From Cohaesibacter marisflavi (GTDB taxonomy: Bacteria; Pseudomonadota; Alphaproteobacteria; Rhizobiales; Cohaesibacteraceae), in contig NZ_FOVR01000004.1 in NCBI RefSeq assembly GCF_900115225.1, positions 310,001 through 374,000 of the forward strand: DNA of 64,000 nt, written 5' to 3'. Below the pieces are notes generated by a model that ran no database searches, was not told the origin of the DNA, and saw only the letters and a program-made list of their open reading frames with translations. Shown piece after piece: positions 1 to 8,745 of the stretch (position 1 is its first letter; each line of letters starts with the position of its first letter). The translations under genes were made by a program, and so were the position numbers.

Positions 1-1033
1 TGTGCCCTTCACGTTTAACCGCTTTGACAAGATTTGGCAGATGGTCAAAGACCTTGTCAGCCCCAAAACGCGTAATCAGCGTCAGCCGACCGGCTTCATT
101 GTCCGGATTGAGTACGTCGATGAGGCGAAGCAGCTCGTCAGGCGTCATGCTCGGACCGCATTTCAAACCGATCGGATTTTCAATACCGCGGAAGAATTCA
201 ACATGCGCATGATCGATCTGGCGCGTGCGGTCACCAATCCAGAGCATATGGCCAGAGGTGGCATAATGCAGACCGGTGGTCGAATCGACGCGCGTGAAGG
301 CCTGCTCATACCCGAGCAACAAGGCTTCATGGCTGGTGAAGAAGTCCGTGGAGCGCAGGCTTTCTGTCTTGGAAGGCTCAACACCGCAGGCACGCATGAA
401 ATCCATGGCCTCGGTGATGCGGTCGGCCAACTCACGATAACGCGGGCCTTGCGGACTATCTTTGAGGAAATCCATTGTCCACTGATGCACATGATCCAGA
501 TTGGCATACCCACCCTGGGCAAAGGCACGCAGCAGATTCAGCGTTGCCGCTGACTGGCGATAAGCCATGATCATGCGCTGTGGATCTGGTACGCGTGAAT
601 CGCTGTTAAATCCGGTCTCGTTGATGATATCGCCTCGATAGCTTGGCAGTTCCACACCGTCAACAGTCTCTGTCGGCGAGGAACGCGGCTTGGCGAACTG
701 ACCAGCAATACGGCCAACCTTGACCACCGGAGAAGCGGCGGCAAAAGTCAGAACGGCTGCCATTTGCAGGAACACACGGAAGAAATCGCGAATATTGTCA
801 GGATGATGTTCCACGAATGCTTCAGCGCAATCGCCGCCCTGAAGCAGGAACCCTTCACCTTCAGCAACTCGCGCCAACTGCTTACGCAATTTGCGCGCCT
901 CGCCAGCAAAGACCAAAGGCGGATAAGTGGCAAGCGTGCTTTCGACAGCGGCTACTGCTTCGGCATCGGGATAATCCGGCACCTGCTGGATCGGCATTGA
1001 TCTCCAGCTGTCCGGTGTCCAGGTCTTGCTCAT
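1..1033 (-). CDS. aroG: Class II 3-deoxy-7-phosphoheptulonate (DAHP) synthase, C-terminus cut by window edge
   Basis: Condenses phosphoenolpyruvate with erythrose 4-phosphate, the first step of the shikimate pathway, in the cytoplasm. About 344 residues are visible of the roughly 460 usual for the family; the rest lies beyond base 1. The protein opens [10 protein letters not shown] and carries the class II (plant/microbial type) signatures [11 protein letters not shown] near residue 65, [14 protein letters not shown] near 110 and [12 protein letters not shown] near 255. The ATG at 1033 follows AGAGGACAAA, a good ribosome binding site. der lies upstream on the same strand, separated by a 260-base leader holding a hairpin and a palindrome (listed separately). 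The symbol is uncertain because class II enzymes are named variously (aroF, aroG, aroH). Confidence 0.93.
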   Translation of the reverse strand, partial: MSKTWTPDSWRSMPIQQVPDYPDAEAVAAVESTLATYPPLVFAGEARKLRKQLARVAEGEGFLLQGGDCAEAFVEHHPDNIRDFFRVFLQMAAVLTFAAASPVVKVGRIAGQFAKPRSSPTETVDGVELPSYRGDIINETGFNSDSRVPDPQRMIMAYRQSAATLNLLRAFAQGGYANLDHVHQWTMDFLKDSPQGPRYRELADRITEAMDFMRACGVEPSKTESLRSTDFFTSHEALLLGYEQAFTRVDSTTGLHYATSGHMLWIGDRTRQIDHAHVEFFRGIENPIGLKCGPSMTPDELLRLIDVLNPDNEAGRLTLITRFGADKVFDHLPNLVKAVKREGH

Positions 1034-1060
1034 TTTGTCCTCTTTTCACTCTGCTGAACG

Positions 1061-1132
1061 CCTGTAAATACAGGTCTGTAAAATAAACCGACCCCACTGA
1101 TCTCACGAGAGGATCGTAAACAAAGGGGTCGG
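1061..1132 (-). promoter_or_regulatory. Hairpin plus palindrome in the leader between der and DAHP synthase
   Basis: CCGACCCC at 1088-1095 pairs perfectly with GGGGTCGG at 1125-1132. Read on the minus strand, the stem is followed by a T-rich stretch (TTTATTTT). Closer to the start codon lies the perfect palindrome CCTGTAAATACAGG at 1061-1074. The hairpin could be the terminator of der or an attenuator of the DAHP synthase; the palindrome could be an operator. This is inference from sequence symmetry only. Confidence 0.4.
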
Positions 1133-1293
1133 CGAAGATGTTATACACATCAAGGCAGAGCGATGCCACAGAAGTTTGCGCAAATCTATGAAAAAATGCG
1201 TCATCAATTGGTCACAAAATGACAAACTAATAGAGCGAAATTCATAGATATTACAAAAGCAGGATCATTTCGGACAAAAACTCGAAAGAGCTG

Positions 1294-2745
1294 CTAGTAA
1301 ATCTTCCGTTTGGCTGCTTTTGCTGCATAGGGGTTATCCCCCTTACGCATCAACATACGCACCGGTACGGCAGGAATATCAAACGTATCGCGCAAATCAT
1401 TGAGCAAATAGCGCTGATAGCTATCTGGCAGGTCGTCCGGACGGGAACACATGACCACAAAGGTCGGCGGGCGCGTCTTGATCTGGGTGACATAGCGCAC
1501 CTTGATACGACGACCACCAACGGCTGGAGGCGGATGGCCTTGCGTTGCACCATTGAGCCAGCGGTTGAGACGGGAAGTGGAAACACGGCGGTTCCAAACT
1601 TCATAAATATCAAGCACCGACTTCATCAGCCGATCCAGATTCTTGCCCGTCAGACCGGAAACCGGAACAAGCGGCACATCGCGCATCTGCGGCAGAAGGC
1701 GCGTTGCCTTCTCGCGCAGCTCGGCCATCATCTCTTGCGGTTTCTCGACAAGATCCCACTTGTTAAGAGCAATAACAATTGCGCGCCCTTCCCGGCCGAC
1801 AAGATCGGCAATCTGCAGATCCTGTTTCTCAAACGGCTTGGTCACGTCCAGCGTCACAATCACCACTTCGGCAAACTGGATCGAGCGCAGCGCATCAGAG
1901 ACGGAAAGCTTCTCAAGTTTCTCCTGCACACGCGCCTTGCGCCGCATGCCAGCAGTATCAAACAGCTTGAACTTGCGATCTCGGAACTCCCAGTTCACCG
2001 AGATGGAGTCGCGCGTAATGCCCGCTTCCGGTCCGGTCAACAGGCGATCTTCGCCGATGAGATTGTTGATGAGCGTCGACTTGCCCGCATTCGGACGCCC
2101 GACAATAGCTACCCGCAAGGGCTTCGTCGGATCATAGAGCGGAGCCTCGGACTCGTCATCCTCGATGTCGACATCCACCAGTGGGCCATCGTCCTCAGCA
2201 AGAGCTGCCTCAATGGCATCGGCTTCATCACTGCCGAGTTTGGCTCTCTTTTCCTCATCATACTTGACGAGTTCTTCATAAAGATCCGCCATGCCGATGC
2301 CATGCTCGGCAGAGAGCGGCATAGGCTCACCCAGACCAAGCGAAAAGGCTTCATAATATCCGGCGTCAGAGGCTTTGCCTTCGGACTTGTTGGCCAGCAA
2401 TATGGTAGGTTTGCCTGCCTTGCGCACCATGGCGGCAAAATGCTCGTCCATCGGAGTTGTGCCGGCGCGCGCATCCATCATGAAAAGAACCACATCGGCC
2501 ATACCGATGGCTTCTTCAGTCTGCAGGCGCATGCGTGTTTCCAGCGCATCCTCTTCGGCCACTTCCAAACCGGCAGTATCGATGATGTTGATATGCAGAT
2601 CGCCCAGCTGCACCTCGCTCTCGCGCCGATCACGGGTAACCCCCGGACGGTCATCAACGAGCGCCAGCTTCTTGCCAACCAAGCGGTTGAACAGCGTGGA
2701 TTTGCCAACATTGGGGCGACCCACAATGGCTACATTCAGTTTCAT
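1294..2745 (-). CDS. der: Ribosome-assembly GTPase Der (EngA)
   Basis: Tandem-domain GTPase needed for maturation of the large ribosomal subunit. At 483 residues it has two complete G domains: the first P-loop GRPNVGKS at residues 9-16 and a second GRPNAGKS near residue 218. DTAGLE and DTAGMR mark the two G3 motifs, and NKSEGK and NKWDLVEK the two G4 motifs. An acidic linker (residues about 180-205, rich in D and E) joins the domains, and the C-terminal KH-like domain follows. It sits downstream of bamB on the same strand, an order common in bacteria. Confidence 0.98.
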   Translation of the reverse strand: MKLNVAIVGRPNVGKSTLFNRLVGKKLALVDDRPGVTRDRRESEVQLGDLHINIIDTAGLEVAEEDALETRMRLQTEEAIGMADVVLFMMDARAGTTPMDEHFAAMVRKAGKPTILLANKSEGKASDAGYYEAFSLGLGEPMPLSAEHGIGMADLYEELVKYDEEKRAKLGSDEADAIEAALAEDDGPLVDVDIEDDESEAPLYDPTKPLRVAIVGRPNAGKSTLINNLIGEDRLLTGPEAGITRDSISVNWEFRDRKFKLFDTAGMRRKARVQEKLEKLSVSDALRSIQFAEVVIVTLDVTKPFEKQDLQIADLVGREGRAIVIALNKWDLVEKPQEMMAELREKATRLLPQMRDVPLVPVSGLTGKNLDRLMKSVLDIYEVWNRRVSTSRLNRWLNGATQGHPPPAVGGRRIKVRYVTQIKTRPPTFVVMCSRPDDLPDSYQRYLLNDLRDTFDIPAVPVRMLMRKGDNPYAAKAAKRKIY

Positions 2746-2824
2746 TTCACTTCGTCCAAACAGATCGAATGAGGTTGGCCCCGCAAAAGATGCTGCGAAG
2801 CCCTATCCTCTAAATAGCACGGCA

Positions 2825-2853
2825 CCCCGGAGCCGCAAAGCAACTCCGGGGTT
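2825..2853 (-). terminator. Strong hairpin between bamB and der
   Basis: ACCCCGGAG and CTCCGGGGT form a 9-base-pair inverted repeat around a loop of about 11 bases, placed after the bamB stop and before the der start. No T-run follows it directly, so it may be a Rho-independent terminator without a tail, an RNA-stability element or an attenuator of der. Confidence 0.4.
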
Positions 2854-2900
2854 ACCAATGAATTCCTAAGGTTTCCCAACCGCTAAAAAAGAGGGAGCCT

Positions 2901-4268
2901 CTAGTTATAAGCGGACAGACGACCCGATCCGCTCAGCATGATCAAACGACCACTCACGGCAATTGGGGCGATAAAGACGGGATCCTTGATGTCTCTGGTG
3001 AGCACTATGCTCCCGTTTTTCGGGTCCACAGCGGCCAGTTTTCCGTCGTTGGATGTCACCCAAAGGCGACTGCCAGCCAACACCGGACCGGCCCAACTCG
3101 TACTTTTCTTCTTGCTTCTAACCGAAGGCAGCTGGCTTGACCAGCGAATTTTACCGGTTTTCTTGTTAAGAGCGACAATCCGGTCATCCAGATCGACAAC
3201 GAATATGCTGTTGCCTGCAACGACAGGAGCATGCACCGAGCCCAAAGACCTGTCCCAGATCCGCTCGCCGTCGCGCACCCGCAGGGCAATCGTGTTGCCG
3301 CTTACGCTCGACGCATAGACAATACCGTCAGAGACGACCGGACCACCGGCGATCGCCGAGATACCAGAGATCGCGTAACGACGGGTACCCTGAACGATGG
3401 TGTCAGACCAACGCATTTCACCCGACTTGATATCCAGCGCCACAAGCTCGCCAGAGGTGCCGGAAAACAGAACCGTGTTGCCACTAACAGCAGGCGCGCC
3501 AGATCCCATCAGACCGGTTCCCTGAGGAATACCCTCAAACGTCCAGAGCTCACCGCCATCAGAAACATTGACGGCAAACAGGGAGTTTGTAGCCGAAACG
3601 GCAAGGACCGTATTGCCGACAACAACCGGAGCCCCTCGCGCGGGCGCATCAAGCTGGAATGTCCAGAGGCGGCGACCGCTGCCAGCATCCAACGCAACAA
3701 GCTCGCTAAAACCGGTCGCTGCAAAAACGCGCGCGCTATCCATGGTCACAGCACCACCAATAGACACGCCTTTTTCATTCTGGGGCCTTACAGAGACATT
3801 CCAGATGCGGCCACCATTGGAGGCATTATAAAGGGAGACAGCCCCGTCAGGGCTATAAACAGCAACCCGTCCACCAACAGACACAGGGCGCGCCGCGGCG
3901 CGCTCGTCAGAGTCACCACCGCGAATGGCGGCATTGGCGCTCCATACGCGAGCACCCTGCCCGCTAAAAGAGACGTTCGGTGGATTGTTGGTCGTCGGAC
4001 CACCGGCCTGAGACCAGGAAGAGAAATCGACAGCCCCCGGAATGGATACCGGCGAAGTATCTTCCACCTTGGCAACAGCAGCGGTGTCAAACAGCGACTG
4101 CCGCTCGCCCGGCAAGACTTCTTCCGGTGTCTTGAATGGATTCACGTCGCTTGCAAAATCAGTCACGCTGGAACAGCCTGCCAAACCGAGCACAAGAGCC
4201 ACCATTGCGGCCTTGCCGGCATATGCCAGAGAACGCGTTTCGGTTTTCACACCTGATGCAGGTCTCAT
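2901..4268 (-). CDS. bamB: Outer-membrane assembly lipoprotein BamB-like beta-propeller
   Basis: Probable lipoprotein subunit of the BAM complex that inserts beta-barrel proteins into the outer membrane. The N-terminus has a lipoprotein signal peptide ending in the lipobox LAGC (residues about 29-32). The body shows repeated PQQ-type propeller blades, for example VALDAGSGRRLWTF, VALDIKSGEMRW and VALNKKTGKIRW. It has 455 residues, longer than the roughly 390 of E. coli BamB because of a 60-residue linker after the lipid anchor. The start codon overlaps the stop of the upstream YfgM-like gene (ATGA), so the two are co-translated. der lies downstream. Confidence 0.92.
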   Translation of the reverse strand: MRPASGVKTETRSLAYAGKAAMVALVLGLAGCSSVTDFASDVNPFKTPEEVLPGERQSLFDTAAVAKVEDTSPVSIPGAVDFSSWSQAGGPTTNNPPNVSFSGQGARVWSANAAIRGGDSDERAAARPVSVGGRVAVYSPDGAVSLYNASNGGRIWNVSVRPQNEKGVSIGGAVTMDSARVFAATGFSELVALDAGSGRRLWTFQLDAPARGAPVVVGNTVLAVSATNSLFAVNVSDGGELWTFEGIPQGTGLMGSGAPAVSGNTVLFSGTSGELVALDIKSGEMRWSDTIVQGTRRYAISGISAIAGGPVVSDGIVYASSVSGNTIALRVRDGERIWDRSLGSVHAPVVAGNSIFVVDLDDRIVALNKKTGKIRWSSQLPSVRSKKKSTSWAGPVLAGSRLWVTSNDGKLAAVDPKNGSIVLTRDIKDPVFIAPIAVSGRLIMLSGSGRLSAYN

Positions 4269-4957
4269 TCAGCAGCCTCCTTGGCAGTGCTTTCTCCGCC
4301 TTCTTCAAATTGAGAGCGGATATAAATTACATAAACTTCAGCGCGCTGACGCATTTCAGGCGGGGTTTCCGCATCCTGCGAAATCCGCTCTGCGATCGGC
4401 ATGGCCTGAGCATAATCCTGCTTTTCCAGATAGGCCAGCATCACCAGCTCTCTGGCTGAATGACGGAAACCATTGTTATCCATAAAGCCGGTCAGCTCGT
4501 TGATGACTTCATCGGCCTTGCCCTGATTGAGCATCAGAACATTGGCGCGGATGCGCGCAAGGCTCTGGATAACAGGCTGAACATCAGGATTGTTGGCTGC
4601 ATCCTTGAAAAGAGCAATCGCTTCGTCGACATCGCCACTGGCAGCCTTTTCAGAGGCGATACGCATCTCGGCGAGCAGCGGATATCCACCTGACCCTTCA
4701 GCCTTGATTTGTTCAAGCGCCGCGAGCGCCTCATCCTTTTTGCCGTCTTCAGAAAGGCTGAGCGCATGAATGAAGGCATCCCCTGCCTTGGCAGCCTGTG
4801 TCTGGCGCCAATATTCATAGCCCTTGTCCGCTGCAGTTCCCAAAACGATCAGAAGAGCAAAGCCGATCACATAGGGGCCGAACTTGTCCCACATGCTCTT
4901 GATCTGCTCATGGCGCAGCTCTTCATCGACTTCACGGATAAAATCGGACTCAGACAT
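4265..4957 (-). CDS. YfgM-like membrane-anchored tetratricopeptide repeat protein
   Basis: Homologue of the YfgM/DUF2133 family, ancillary proteins near the Sec translocon that work with periplasmic chaperones. It has a short cytoplasmic N-terminus (MSESDFIREVDEELR), one membrane segment around residues 24-44 (PYVIGFALLIVLGTAA) and TPR-like helices reaching the C-terminus. I chose the second of two adjacent ATG codons, 3 bases after GAGGA; translation from the first adds one Met. An upstream in-frame start at 5074 would add 39 residues of unlikely, basic sequence. It overlaps bamB by 4 bases, in the conserved order yfgM-bamB-der. Confidence 0.88.
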   Translation of the reverse strand: MSESDFIREVDEELRHEQIKSMWDKFGPYVIGFALLIVLGTAADKGYEYWRQTQAAKAGDAFIHALSLSEDGKKDEALAALEQIKAEGSGGYPLLAEMRIASEKAASGDVDEAIALFKDAANNPDVQPVIQSLARIRANVLMLNQGKADEVINELTGFMDNNGFRHSARELVMLAYLEKQDYAQAMPIAERISQDAETPPEMRQRAEVYVIYIRSQFEEGGESTAKEAAE

Positions 4958-5272
4958 CATTCCTCGCTTGCGCCGGACAATCGGGCCGGCAGACTTTCTC
5001 TTCGACTGCCCGAAAGGCAGACCAATATTCCGTTTCTGTTGCGGGACATTAGCCGGTCCCAACACATGACGCAATCATGCAATGCGGCGCAAGCCCACTC
5101 GCAAGCGGGAAAAACCGGAAAAACCCCCAGAGTTAGGGCAAATAACCTGATATTACCCCGATTTTCCCGACAAAAGTGCTTCAAAGCTGACAGGATTCTT
5201 TCTTTGCCCATCAATCATGGCTGCATTTGGATCAGAGCGATCTTTTGGTCAAAGAAAACCGATCTATCCGCA

Positions 5273-5842
5273 TCAAAACAGCGGACTGACGCCAAAGAGC
5301 CATTCATGTACACCGAAAATCATGGCGGCATAGAAGGCAAGCCCGAGCAAAATGGCCCAAATATCCTGACTCACTCGGCCTTCCGGAATGGTAACACGCC
5401 CGGCCGCGATGCGGCGCTTGAGGGAAATGCGATAGCTCACGCCAAAGAAGAGAAAGAATCCAAACAGAATCAGATCAGAAAGAGAACCATTCGCCAGCAA
5501 GTGGGCAAAAGCCCATGTTTTGATGGCAATCGAGAAGGGAGACGTAAGCTTCTGCTTTATCTTGCCCGAAAAAGCCCCCGAGAAAGCCAGAATGGAAGCG
5601 ATCAACATCAGCGTCGCAGCAAGGTGCTTTGTCCAGATCGGCGGATACCAGAGAATAAAGGTTCCTTTGGCCGCAAAATATCCGACATAGATCAGCCCGA
5701 CAGCAACAAGCGCAACCACGCCGTGAAACATGCGATATCCCATCACACCAAAGCGAAGGGTCAAACCATCTTTCAGTTCGGCTTTCTGAGGCACCAAATG
5801 GATGACAAGAAAAAGGGCAATCCCCACCAGCAATAAAACCAT
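5273..5842 (-). CDS. NnrU family integral membrane protein (first copy)
   Basis: A 189-residue protein with about five to six hydrophobic segments, beginning MVLLLVGIALFLVIHLVP. It resembles the NnrU/DUF1295-like family, named for a gene linked to nitric oxide and nitrite reduction in Rhodobacter but found widely in alphaproteobacteria without denitrification genes. The family-typical features visible are the HLVP near the start, the PP-x-W-x-KH segment (PPIWTKHLA) and WAFAHLLANG in the middle. A start at 5890 is possible, but 5842 lies nearer AGGAG and removes a charged leader. Function here is unknown. A second family member lies at 28448-29035. Confidence 0.78.
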   Translation of the reverse strand: MVLLLVGIALFLVIHLVPQKAELKDGLTLRFGVMGYRMFHGVVALVAVGLIYVGYFAAKGTFILWYPPIWTKHLAATLMLIASILAFSGAFSGKIKQKLTSPFSIAIKTWAFAHLLANGSLSDLILFGFFLFFGVSYRISLKRRIAAGRVTIPEGRVSQDIWAILLGLAFYAAMIFGVHEWLFGVSPLF

Positions 5843-5890
5843 ACGTCCACTCAACTCCTGAAAAATGCGCGACACAATAAAAATCGGCAC

Positions 5891-6227
5891 CCTACTTACG
5901 GGAAACCACCTAAATCAGATCAGCGGTAGCGTGCCCCATAATAAAAGTCAAACACGGAAGAGAATTCATGCCAAGGCAGAACAAAATAAGGAATAACAAG
6001 CGCCAGCTGCGACCTTGTGTCCTTCATGCAGGTTGTACAGTCATTCTATAGAATAGAGGCTACAATAAAAGCATTGACCTTGGCAGATAACTGCCGCACG
6101 CTCTCGTTGTGAAATTTTTGCGCTTGTGAGGCTCTTCTTTGCGCAGGATTTCATCAAGCCAGCTTTCTAAGGAAAATTTTGTTACCGACGGCATCGGTAT
6201 GCGGTGCCGCAACAAAAGGAGCGACCT
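5891..6227. other. Gene-free divergent region with a 12-base palindrome
   Basis: Lies between the start of the NnrU gene (minus) and the DksA-type gene (plus), so promoters for both are expected here. It contains the perfect palindrome ATTCTATAGAAT at 6043-6054 and a smaller inverted repeat GGCA-N6-TGCC near 6083. A 27-codon frame at 5969-6052 has a plausible ribosome binding site (GGAAGAG) but no recognisable product. Confidence 0.35.
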
Positions 6228-6581
6228 ATGCCTATTTCTCCCAAGACAGCAATGGAGCTATTGGAAGGAAAGCGCATCGAAATCGCAGCATTGAGCGACT
6301 TGTCGAAAGAGTCCAGAGATGTGGTGGCCCTCGACCAACAAAGCGTTGGTCGCCTTTCGCGCATGGATGCCCTGCAAAGTCAGGCCATGGCCAAAGAAAC
6401 AGAGCGCCGTCGCGCGCTGGCGCTTCAGAAAATTGAAAAGGCCTTTGAACGTCTTGAAAGCGGCGACTTTGGTTATTGCATTGAGTGCGATGCCGAGATA
6501 CCCCTCAAGCGTCTGGAAATAGACCCGACCGCGACCCTTTGCGTCGAATGCGCTGCCAAGAAAGAAAAGGCAAAAAAATAG
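6228..6581 (+). CDS. Short DksA/TraR-type zinc-finger transcription regulator
   Basis: A 117-residue member of the DksA/TraR family, which bind RNA polymerase through the secondary channel and tune initiation at stringent-response promoters. The N-terminal half is a predicted coiled coil whose tip reads DQQSVGRLSRMDA, with the acidic residues expected at the tip. A C4 zinc finger follows with Cys84, Cys87, Cys105 and Cys108 (CIEC...CVEC). It is shorter than E. coli DksA (151), like the short DksA-like proteins of proteobacteria. The ATG at 6228 is 6 bases after AAGGAG; an earlier ATG at 6204 has no such site. Confidence 0.9.
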   Translation: MPISPKTAMELLEGKRIEIAALSDLSKESRDVVALDQQSVGRLSRMDALQSQAMAKETERRRALALQKIEKAFERLESGDFGYCIECDAEIPLKRLEIDPTATLCVECAAKKEKAKK

Positions 6582-6832
6582 GCAAAGGCGCAAGTCTCGC
6601 ACAAAAGCGCCAACCACAAGCGCATCCAGTGAGACGCAAAAGATACACTTTCCATTTTTTTCTTGGGTAAAACCCTTATACCGCTTCAAGAGATCTTCTT
6701 ATTCCGAAGGAAATAAGTAATCTTCGCTTAAATTTATCGGGTTTGCCGCCTCGAATCTTTCAATTGATTCCCTTTTCTGGCGCAAACACAGGTTTCATTG
6801 AAGATTTCAGTTTTCCTAAAAGGGGCATCATC

Positions 6833-7321
6833 ATGCTGGCGCTGGGCCATTCGTTGATTTCTTACCTCAAGACCAAAATATTCACTCCACTGAGCAAGAC
6901 TGCTGCCTTGGGGCTGATGCTGACCGCTCTTTTGGGAGCAACTCCCAGCTTCGCGACGGTCAATGACGAGATCCAGATACGTGTTGATCTTGCCAAGCAG
7001 AAAATGTTCGTCTCAATCAATGGCTGGAAAAAATACACTTGGCCCATTTCTTCTGCACGCGAGGGCTTTGATACCCCTGAAGGGCTCTATCGTCCGACCC
7101 GTATGTATGAAACCTACCGGTCAAAAGAATATAATAATGCGCCAATGCCTTACTCCATCTTCTTCTACCGCGGCTATGCCATTCATGGAACTTCGGCAGT
7201 GAAATCTCTGGGCACACCAGCCTCTCACGGCTGCATTCGTCTGGATCCGGACAATGCCAAACAGCTTTATGAACTGGTAGACGTGAACGGCAAGAATAAT
7301 ACGCGTGTATTTATTCACTAA
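6833..7321 (+). CDS. L,D-transpeptidase (YkuD domain), secreted
   Basis: Periplasmic cysteine enzyme that makes 3-3 peptidoglycan cross-links or attaches proteins to peptidoglycan. The 162-residue protein has an N-terminal hydrophobic signal segment (AALGLMLTALLGATPSFA, cleavage likely after SFA) and then a YkuD domain. The active-site signature HGTSAVKSLGTPASHGCIRL holds the catalytic His and Cys. The ATG at 6833 follows AAAAGGGG; an in-frame start 90 bases earlier would add an unrelated leader. A paralogue with closely similar catalytic region follows 200 bases downstream. No LysM or other wall-binding domain is present, so this is a minimal catalytic form. Confidence 0.92.
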   Translation: MLALGHSLISYLKTKIFTPLSKTAALGLMLTALLGATPSFATVNDEIQIRVDLAKQKMFVSINGWKKYTWPISSAREGFDTPEGLYRPTRMYETYRSKEYNNAPMPYSIFFYRGYAIHGTSAVKSLGTPASHGCIRLDPDNAKQLYELVDVNGKNNTRVFIH

Positions 7322-7520
7322 ATAGAATAGGTCCGAGAGCTCCTGCCGCATGACGAGCACTTCAGCAAAGCGGCGGAGCAAGCACCGCAACCAATCCTTT
7401 ACCTTAATATCTAAAATTTAATTCAAATCCGGTCTCCCAACCCGTCAGCTAGAAGAATTTTAAGATCTGGCACCAAAACTGGAAGTAACGCGAGATACTT
7501 CTCATGACGGGATTGAGATC

Positions 7521-8069
7521 ATGATGCTGCAACGAGTAATGATAAGTCTGGCTTGTTTGACGCTATTAAGCTGTCAGGCTCTGGCAACCACATCGTCTGC
7601 TACGCCCCAAGAAGCAACCATCATCGCAGCACCAAAGAGCCAGCCGATCACCGGCGAGTTACGCTTGCTTGGAGAAACCGCCTCCGAGAAAAAGACCCCG
7701 CCAGAAAAGCCCATCATCGCAAAAATCGACATTTCCGAACAGCGCATGAATGTCTATGTCAACGGACTAATCACGCACAGCTGGAAGGTCTCCACGGCAC
7801 GCCAAGGCTACTACACCCCGAGGGGCGAATATGCCCCCTACCGTATGCATACCATGTGGCGCTCAAGAAAATACAACAATGCGCCAATGCCTTACGCGGT
7901 TTTCTTTCACAAGGGCTGGGCCATTCACGGCACGACATCCATTAAGCGCCTCGGCCGCCCGGCCTCTCACGGCTGTGTCCGTCTGCACCCTGACAATGCG
8001 AAGATCCTCTTTAAACTAATCAAATCAGCTGGCGGCATGAAATCAGCCAAGGTGGTCATTTCCAACTAG
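7521..8069 (+). CDS. L,D-transpeptidase (YkuD domain), predicted lipoprotein
   Basis: Second, tandem YkuD enzyme (182 residues). The catalytic motif is HGTTSIKRLGRPASHGCVRL, and a shared stretch RKYNNAPMPYAVFFHKGWAIHG closely parallels SKEYNNAPMPYSIFFYRGYAIHG in the neighbour, indicating duplication. Unlike its neighbour it starts MMLQRVMISLACLTLLSCQA, with a lipobox (LLSC) that predicts a lipid anchor at Cys18, and it has a 45-residue linker rich in T, P and K before the domain. It could therefore act on peptidoglycan from the outer-membrane side while its neighbour is soluble. A terminator follows. Confidence 0.9.
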   Translation: MMLQRVMISLACLTLLSCQALATTSSATPQEATIIAAPKSQPITGELRLLGETASEKKTPPEKPIIAKIDISEQRMNVYVNGLITHSWKVSTARQGYYTPRGEYAPYRMHTMWRSRKYNNAPMPYAVFFHKGWAIHGTTSIKRLGRPASHGCVRLHPDNAKILFKLIKSAGGMKSAKVVISN

Positions 8070-8123
8070 ACATGTCTCCTGCCCCACCTCCTCCCGGGGC
8101 CTCCTCCTCAAGGAGACATTAAG

Positions 8124-8166
8124 AAGCGCGACCTGCGATTCCTCCCAAAGGCCGCGCTTTCTTTTT
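8124..8166 (+). terminator. Rho-independent terminator after the second L,D-transpeptidase
   Basis: AAGCGCG at 8124-8130 pairs with CGCGCTT at 8153-8159 and is followed by TCTTTTT. It lies 54 bases after the transpeptidase stop and before the convergent DUF2000 gene. Confidence 0.75.
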
Positions 8167-8192
8167 ACCCAATCGTCCTTAGTCAGCTCTTC

Positions 8193-8612
8193 CTAGCGCA
8201 ACAGTTTGAGCGAACCGGTCAGAGATCTTATCCATTTTGATGGCCCGACCAACCCGAGCCCGTCAATCTCCTCTTCAGCCAGATTCCGATCCGGAAATGA
8301 AGTCTCATAGTCGGCATAGGCGTGCAGCGACCGGGCAAAGGCCGGGAAAGGAACGACATGCGCATCCTCATGCTTTTTCTCAAGAGCCTTCAGCAACAAA
8401 TCTCCGATAGTCTCTTGCGAAGCCTGCAAAATGGGGACAGGCAAACGTGAACTGACATCGATCGTCCGCCCGACATTATCGGTAAGACTGCGCGCGGCCA
8501 GAATCGGCTGATTGCCCCCCAGCCCGATTGCAATGGCACTGGCGGTATTGGCAATCAGACCGACAGGCATGTCTGGATTGATGATGATGGCAACACGTAA
8601 ATCACTCTTCAT
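8193..8612 (-). CDS. DUF2000 family protein
   Basis: A 139-residue protein of the DUF2000 family (RVAIIINPDMPVGLIANTASAIAIGLGG at the N-terminus), which has a fold related to peptidyl-tRNA hydrolase Pth2; its biochemical role is not established. It is divergent from an Lrp/AsnC regulator, a pairing seen in other genomes, which suggests the regulator controls it. The ATG at 8612 is 10 bases after GGAGG; a TTG two codons upstream is less likely. Confidence 0.85.
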   Translation of the reverse strand: MKSDLRVAIIINPDMPVGLIANTASAIAIGLGGNQPILAARSLTDNVGRTIDVSSRLPVPILQASQETIGDLLLKALEKKHEDAHVVPFPAFARSLHAYADYETSFPDRNLAEEEIDGLGLVGPSKWIRSLTGSLKLLR

Positions 8613-8701
8613 GGTCAATAAGCCTCCTTTGACTTTTGGCCAAGTCTACCCGTGCAACCCAGAAATTTCCTGCCTTTAATTGCAATTTTGTGCCAATATA
8701 C

Positions 8702-8745
8702 GGTAGAACCTACCCAACACTCAACCAATATAGAGAGAACCTACC
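8702..8745. promoter_or_regulatory. Repeated operator-like motif before the Lrp/AsnC gene
   Basis: GGTAGAACCTACC at 8702-8714 is a perfect inverted repeat (GGTAG-AAC-CTACC). A degenerate copy, GAGAGAACCTACC, lies 31 bases on at 8733-8745, directly against the GTG start. Each copy is preceded by CCAATATA, so the unit is a direct repeat. About three helical turns separate the copies, fitting an autoregulatory Lrp-type operator between the divergent genes. This is inferred from sequence symmetry only. Confidence 0.5.

Noticed and set aside
1534-2772. A 412-codon plus-strand frame opposite der
   Set aside because: It is antisense to a gene with full family motifs and its product is rich in His, Arg and Gln with no recognisable domain, a shadow of der codon usage.
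3231-4256. A 341-codon plus-strand frame opposite bamB
   Set aside because: Antisense to a clear beta-propeller lipoprotein gene; the product is Arg/Thr-rich and resembles no family.
4709-5836. A 375-codon plus-strand frame spanning the YfgM-like and NnrU genes
   Set aside because: It runs antisense through two supported genes and the gap between them, and its product has no domain pattern.
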